Below, piece by piece: positions 61,816 through 64,000 of a stretch of DNA of 64,000 nt. The first letter of the stretch is position 1, and every line of letters starts with the position of its first letter. The notes beneath the pieces are model-generated. The model made no database searches, was not told the origin of the DNA, and saw nothing but the letters and a program-made list of their open reading frames with translations. The stretch spans positions 558,001 to 622,000 of the forward strand of contig NZ_JAERRB010000001.1 of assembly GCF_016735595.1 (NCBI RefSeq). The letters are read 5' to 3'. A program made the translations under genes and the position numbers. This DNA comes from Chryseolinea lacunae. GTDB lineage: Bacteria; Bacteroidota; Bacteroidia; Cytophagales; Cyclobacteriaceae.

Positions 61816-62541
61816 TCAATTTTCAATCTGCGCTGCGGCCGCTTCGTCGATAAACCAATGAAGTGTTCCATCTTCCGGTTTAATCAGTTGTGCCGGATAT
61901 TCTTCGATGTTCCGGACGCCTTTCAGCACATGATGCACCGCGCTGGCTTTGGATGCGCCGAACGTAAGAAACGCCACGTTTGCTGCGCAGTTGATGCTGC
62001 GGGTGGTGAGCGTGATGCGGAAGGCACTCACTTTGGGCACAAACACTTCTTTCACCAGCGCTTCCTTTTCGTGCAATACCGGGGTGTGCGGAAAAAGTGA
62101 TGCGGTGTGGGCATCGTCGCCAAGCCCCAGCAAGATCAGGTCGAAGCGAACCGGCTTGTCGCCAAAGTAAGCCAGCAGGTCTGTTTCATAAGCCGATGCT
62201 GCTTCTGGTGGCGTGAGGTCGGTGTTCATCCTGAAAACTTGCCCCGGCGTGATGTTCATGGGATCGAGCAACGTTTCTTTGGCCATGCGATAGTTGCTGT
62301 CGGCATGCGTGGCCGGAACATAGCGCTCGTCGCCAAAAAAGAAAAACCACTGGGGCCACGCAATGCGTTCGCGATAGCCCGGGCTGGCCAGTGTTTCGAA
62401 AAGTTTTTTGGGCGAACTCCCACCCGACAGCACCACGGAAAATCTACCGTGTTTGGCGATCGATTGGTTTGCTTCGTTCACCATGAAGTCGGCCAACGCC
62501 ACAATAACCTCTTCCTGGGTTTTGCTGATGTGCATCTTCAT
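61816..62541 (-). CDS. pgl: 6-phosphogluconolactonase
   Basis: 241-aa enzyme of the DevB/SOL type. Seen: VVLSGGSSPKKLFETLAS (phosphate loop), FFFFGDERYVPATHADSNYR and LILLGLGDDAHTASLFPHTP (catalytic region), ending EDGTLHWFIDEAAAA. It hydrolyses 6-phosphogluconolactone in the oxidative pentose phosphate pathway. The start is ATG 62541, 8 bases after the zwf stop, so it is co-transcribed with zwf. An ATG at 62535 is also possible. Confidence 0.94.
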   Translation of the reverse strand: MKMHISKTQEEVIVALADFMVNEANQSIAKHGRFSVVLSGGSSPKKLFETLASPGYRERIAWPQWFFFFGDERYVPATHADSNYRMAKETLLDPMNITPGQVFRMNTDLTPPEAASAYETDLLAYFGDKPVRFDLILLGLGDDAHTASLFPHTPVLHEKEALVKEVFVPKVSAFRITLTTRSINCAANVAFLTFGASKASAVHHVLKGVRNIEEYPAQLIKPEDGTLHWFIDEAAAAQIEN

Positions 62542-62549
62542 CGTGTCGC

Positions 62550-64000
62550 CTATTTTTTTGTATTCTTCAGCGGCAGCGTGAACCAATGAAAACCATCCTG
62601 GGCAATGAGCGCTTCGGCGGTTTCAGGTCCCCACGAGTCGGCCGAATAGTTGGGAAAGCTCAGGCTCTTTTTGCCGGCCCATGTGTTGAGGATCGGCATC
62701 AGCAGTTCCCATGCCGCTTCCACCTGGTCGCCACGCATAAAGAGTGTTTGGTCGCCAATCATGGTGTCGAGCAACAGTGTTTCATAGGCTTCGGGTGTGT
62801 CGCCTGTATACGTACCGTTGTAGTCAAATAACATATCTACGGGGTTCAGCGTCATTTCCAATCCGGGACGTTTGGCCTGCACCTGCAAACGCACACTCAT
62901 CTCGGGCTGTATGCTGATGATGAGCCTGTTCTGTTGCCAGCTTTCCACCGCTTCCGAAGGGAAGATGAGGTGAGGCACGTCTTTGAACTGAATGGTGATG
63001 ACCGACGACGACTGATGCATGCGCTTGCCGGTGCGCAGGTAAAACGGCACACCGTGCCAGCGCCAGTTGTCGACAAAGAATTTTATGGCTGCAAAAGTTT
63101 CGGTGTTAGATTCCGGATTCACGCCGTTTTCTTCGCGATAGCCCGGCACTTCCTTGCCTTCAATCCAACCCTTGCTATACTGGCCGCGCACGGTATTTTT
63201 CTTGATGTCTTCCGGTGTAAATTTCCGGATCGAGTTCAGCACGTCCACTTTGCGGTTTCGCACTTCATCGGCTTTGAAGCTCACGGGAGGCTCCATGGCA
63301 ATGAGGCAAAGCAACTGCAGGATGTGGTTCTGAATCATGTCGCGCATTGCACCGGCTTCGTCATAGTAGCCGCCGCGGTTGCCCATGCCCAGTTGTTCCG
63401 TCACCGAAATCTGAATGTGTTCGATGTTGTTCCGGTTCCACACGGGTTCGAAAATGGAGTTGGCAAAACGGAAGGCCAGAATGTTCTGAACCGTTTCTTT
63501 GCCCAGGTAATGATCGATGCGATAGATCTGTCGCTCCGAAAAGATGCTACACAGTTGTTTGTTCAGTTCCTTGGCCGACTGCAGGTCGTGACCAAACGGC
63601 TTCTCGATCACAATGCGCGTGCGCTCGGCGTCGATGGCCAGTTTGTGTTTGGCCAGGTTTTCGGTGATGGCTCCGAAAAAACGCGGGGCCACGGCCAGGT
63701 AATAAATAACGTTCGGCGCAGTGCCGGCTTCCGCCGTAAATTTCTGAATGCGCTCGGCTTGCTCCACATAGGTGCTGGACTGGTTGATGTCCGACACCTG
63801 GAAATATACATGTTTGGAAAACTTGTCCCACTGCGCCTGGTCTGCTTTGCCACGACGCGAAAACTGGTTGATGTCTTTCAGCAGCTCTTCACGGAATTTC
63901 TCGTCGGTGAAGTTGGTCCGGCCCATGGCTACTATGGCCATGTGTTCGGGCATCCATCCGTCCAGGAAAAGATTAAAGAGCGCAGGGATCAGCTTGCGCG
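62550..64000 (-). CDS. zwf: Glucose-6-phosphate 1-dehydrogenase (5' end outside the window)
   Basis: Partial gene of 483 codons running off the right edge. The last residues visible at the edge, RKLIPALFNLFLDGW, are the normal family sequence just after the NADP-binding loop, so only about 15-25 N-terminal residues are missing. The active-site YRIDHYLGKE is at about 63500-63530 on this strand, followed by the FRFANSIFEPVWNRNNIEHI substrate-binding part and the C-terminal dimer domain. It makes NADPH and 6-phosphogluconolactone. pgl follows 8 bases downstream. Confidence 0.96.
   Translation of the reverse strand, partial: RKLIPALFNLFLDGWMPEHMAIVAMGRTNFTDEKFREELLKDINQFSRRGKADQAQWDKFSKHVYFQVSDINQSSTYVEQAERIQKFTAEAGTAPNVIYYLAVAPRFFGAITENLAKHKLAIDAERTRIVIEKPFGHDLQSAKELNKQLCSIFSERQIYRIDHYLGKETVQNILAFRFANSIFEPVWNRNNIEHIQISVTEQLGMGNRGGYYDEAGAMRDMIQNHILQLLCLIAMEPPVSFKADEVRNRKVDVLNSIRKFTPEDIKKNTVRGQYSKGWIEGKEVPGYREENGVNPESNTETFAAIKFFVDNWRWHGVPFYLRTGKRMHQSSSVITIQFKDVPHLIFPSEAVESWQQNRLIISIQPEMSVRLQVQAKRPGLEMTLNPVDMLFDYNGTYTGDTPEAYETLLLDTMIGDQTLFMRGDQVEAAWELLMPILNTWAGKKSLSFPNYSADSWGPETAEALIAQDGFHWFTLPLKNTKK

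Overview
The window reads as chromosomal DNA of a free-living Bacteroidota bacterium, most likely in the Cytophagales/Chryseolinea-like range. The markers are three SusC/SusD pairs, two of them preceded by ECF sigma and FecR anti-sigma genes; a type IX secretion C-terminal tail; a kdpD split into two genes; DUF4097 and DUF2490 proteins; and a subclass A2 (PER/CfxA-like) beta-lactamase. I see no tRNA, rRNA, insertion sequence, phage gene or CRISPR array. Base composition and codon use look even throughout. The taxonomic placement is an inference from gene content.

Layout. 1-7.3 kb: a membrane-anchored AraC-type regulator with a TPR tail (minus), an ankyrin lipoprotein, an acyltransferase-3 membrane protein and a two-gene ABC-2 exporter (plus), then PhzF and GNAT enzymes (minus). 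7.4-18.9 kb, all minus: a polysaccharide utilisation locus (PUL1) in the order ECF sigma, FecR, SusC, SusD, [intrinsic terminator], BNR/CBM9 protein, GH43-ricin-T9SS, GH43. This looks like uptake of an arabinose- or xylose-containing glycan. 19.2-21.1 kb: a secreted alpha/beta hydrolase lipoprotein and a divergent isochorismatase-family hydrolase. 21.2-30.3 kb, minus: a potassium uptake cluster (a 119-aa protein, a 27-aa membrane peptide, kdpF, kdpA, kdpB, kdpC, a porin, a KdpD sensor half, a histidine kinase half). No KdpE response regulator is present. 31.2-43.4 kb, minus: PUL2, with ECF sigma, FecR, SusC, SusD, two FAD-dependent oxidoreductases and an MFS transporter, and no glycoside hydrolase. 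The decayed tail of a CGNR zinc-finger regulator gene follows. 43.5-51.6 kb: DUF2490, a ChrB-AraC fusion regulator, a small lipoprotein, a GlxA-type regulator, and plus-strand NTF2-like, PhnB-like, AlkD-like and SPFH genes. 51.7-57.4 kb, minus: a secreted metallophosphoesterase and a SusCD pair (PUL3) with no sigma/anti-sigma or enzymes beside it. 57.9-64 kb: a TPR protein gene broken by a one-base frameshift, a DUF4097 beta-repeat protein, a methyltransferase, the beta-lactamase, and pgl and zwf of the oxidative pentose phosphate pathway (zwf runs off the right edge).

The observations most worth following: (1) both fecR-susC junctions carry a rho-independent terminator pointing against the susC operon, which suggests antisense small RNAs at the susC leaders; (2) a 15-bp direct repeat with a 20-bp period lies beside the AraC-type regulator; (3) an 18-bp perfect palindrome with a central CpG abuts a Bacteroidota -7 box upstream of PUL3 and the TPR gene; (4) an extra 27-aa membrane peptide is encoded before kdpF; (5) ChrB is fused to AraC; (6) two broken genes, one a frameshifted CGNR zinc-finger remnant and one a frameshifted TPR protein.
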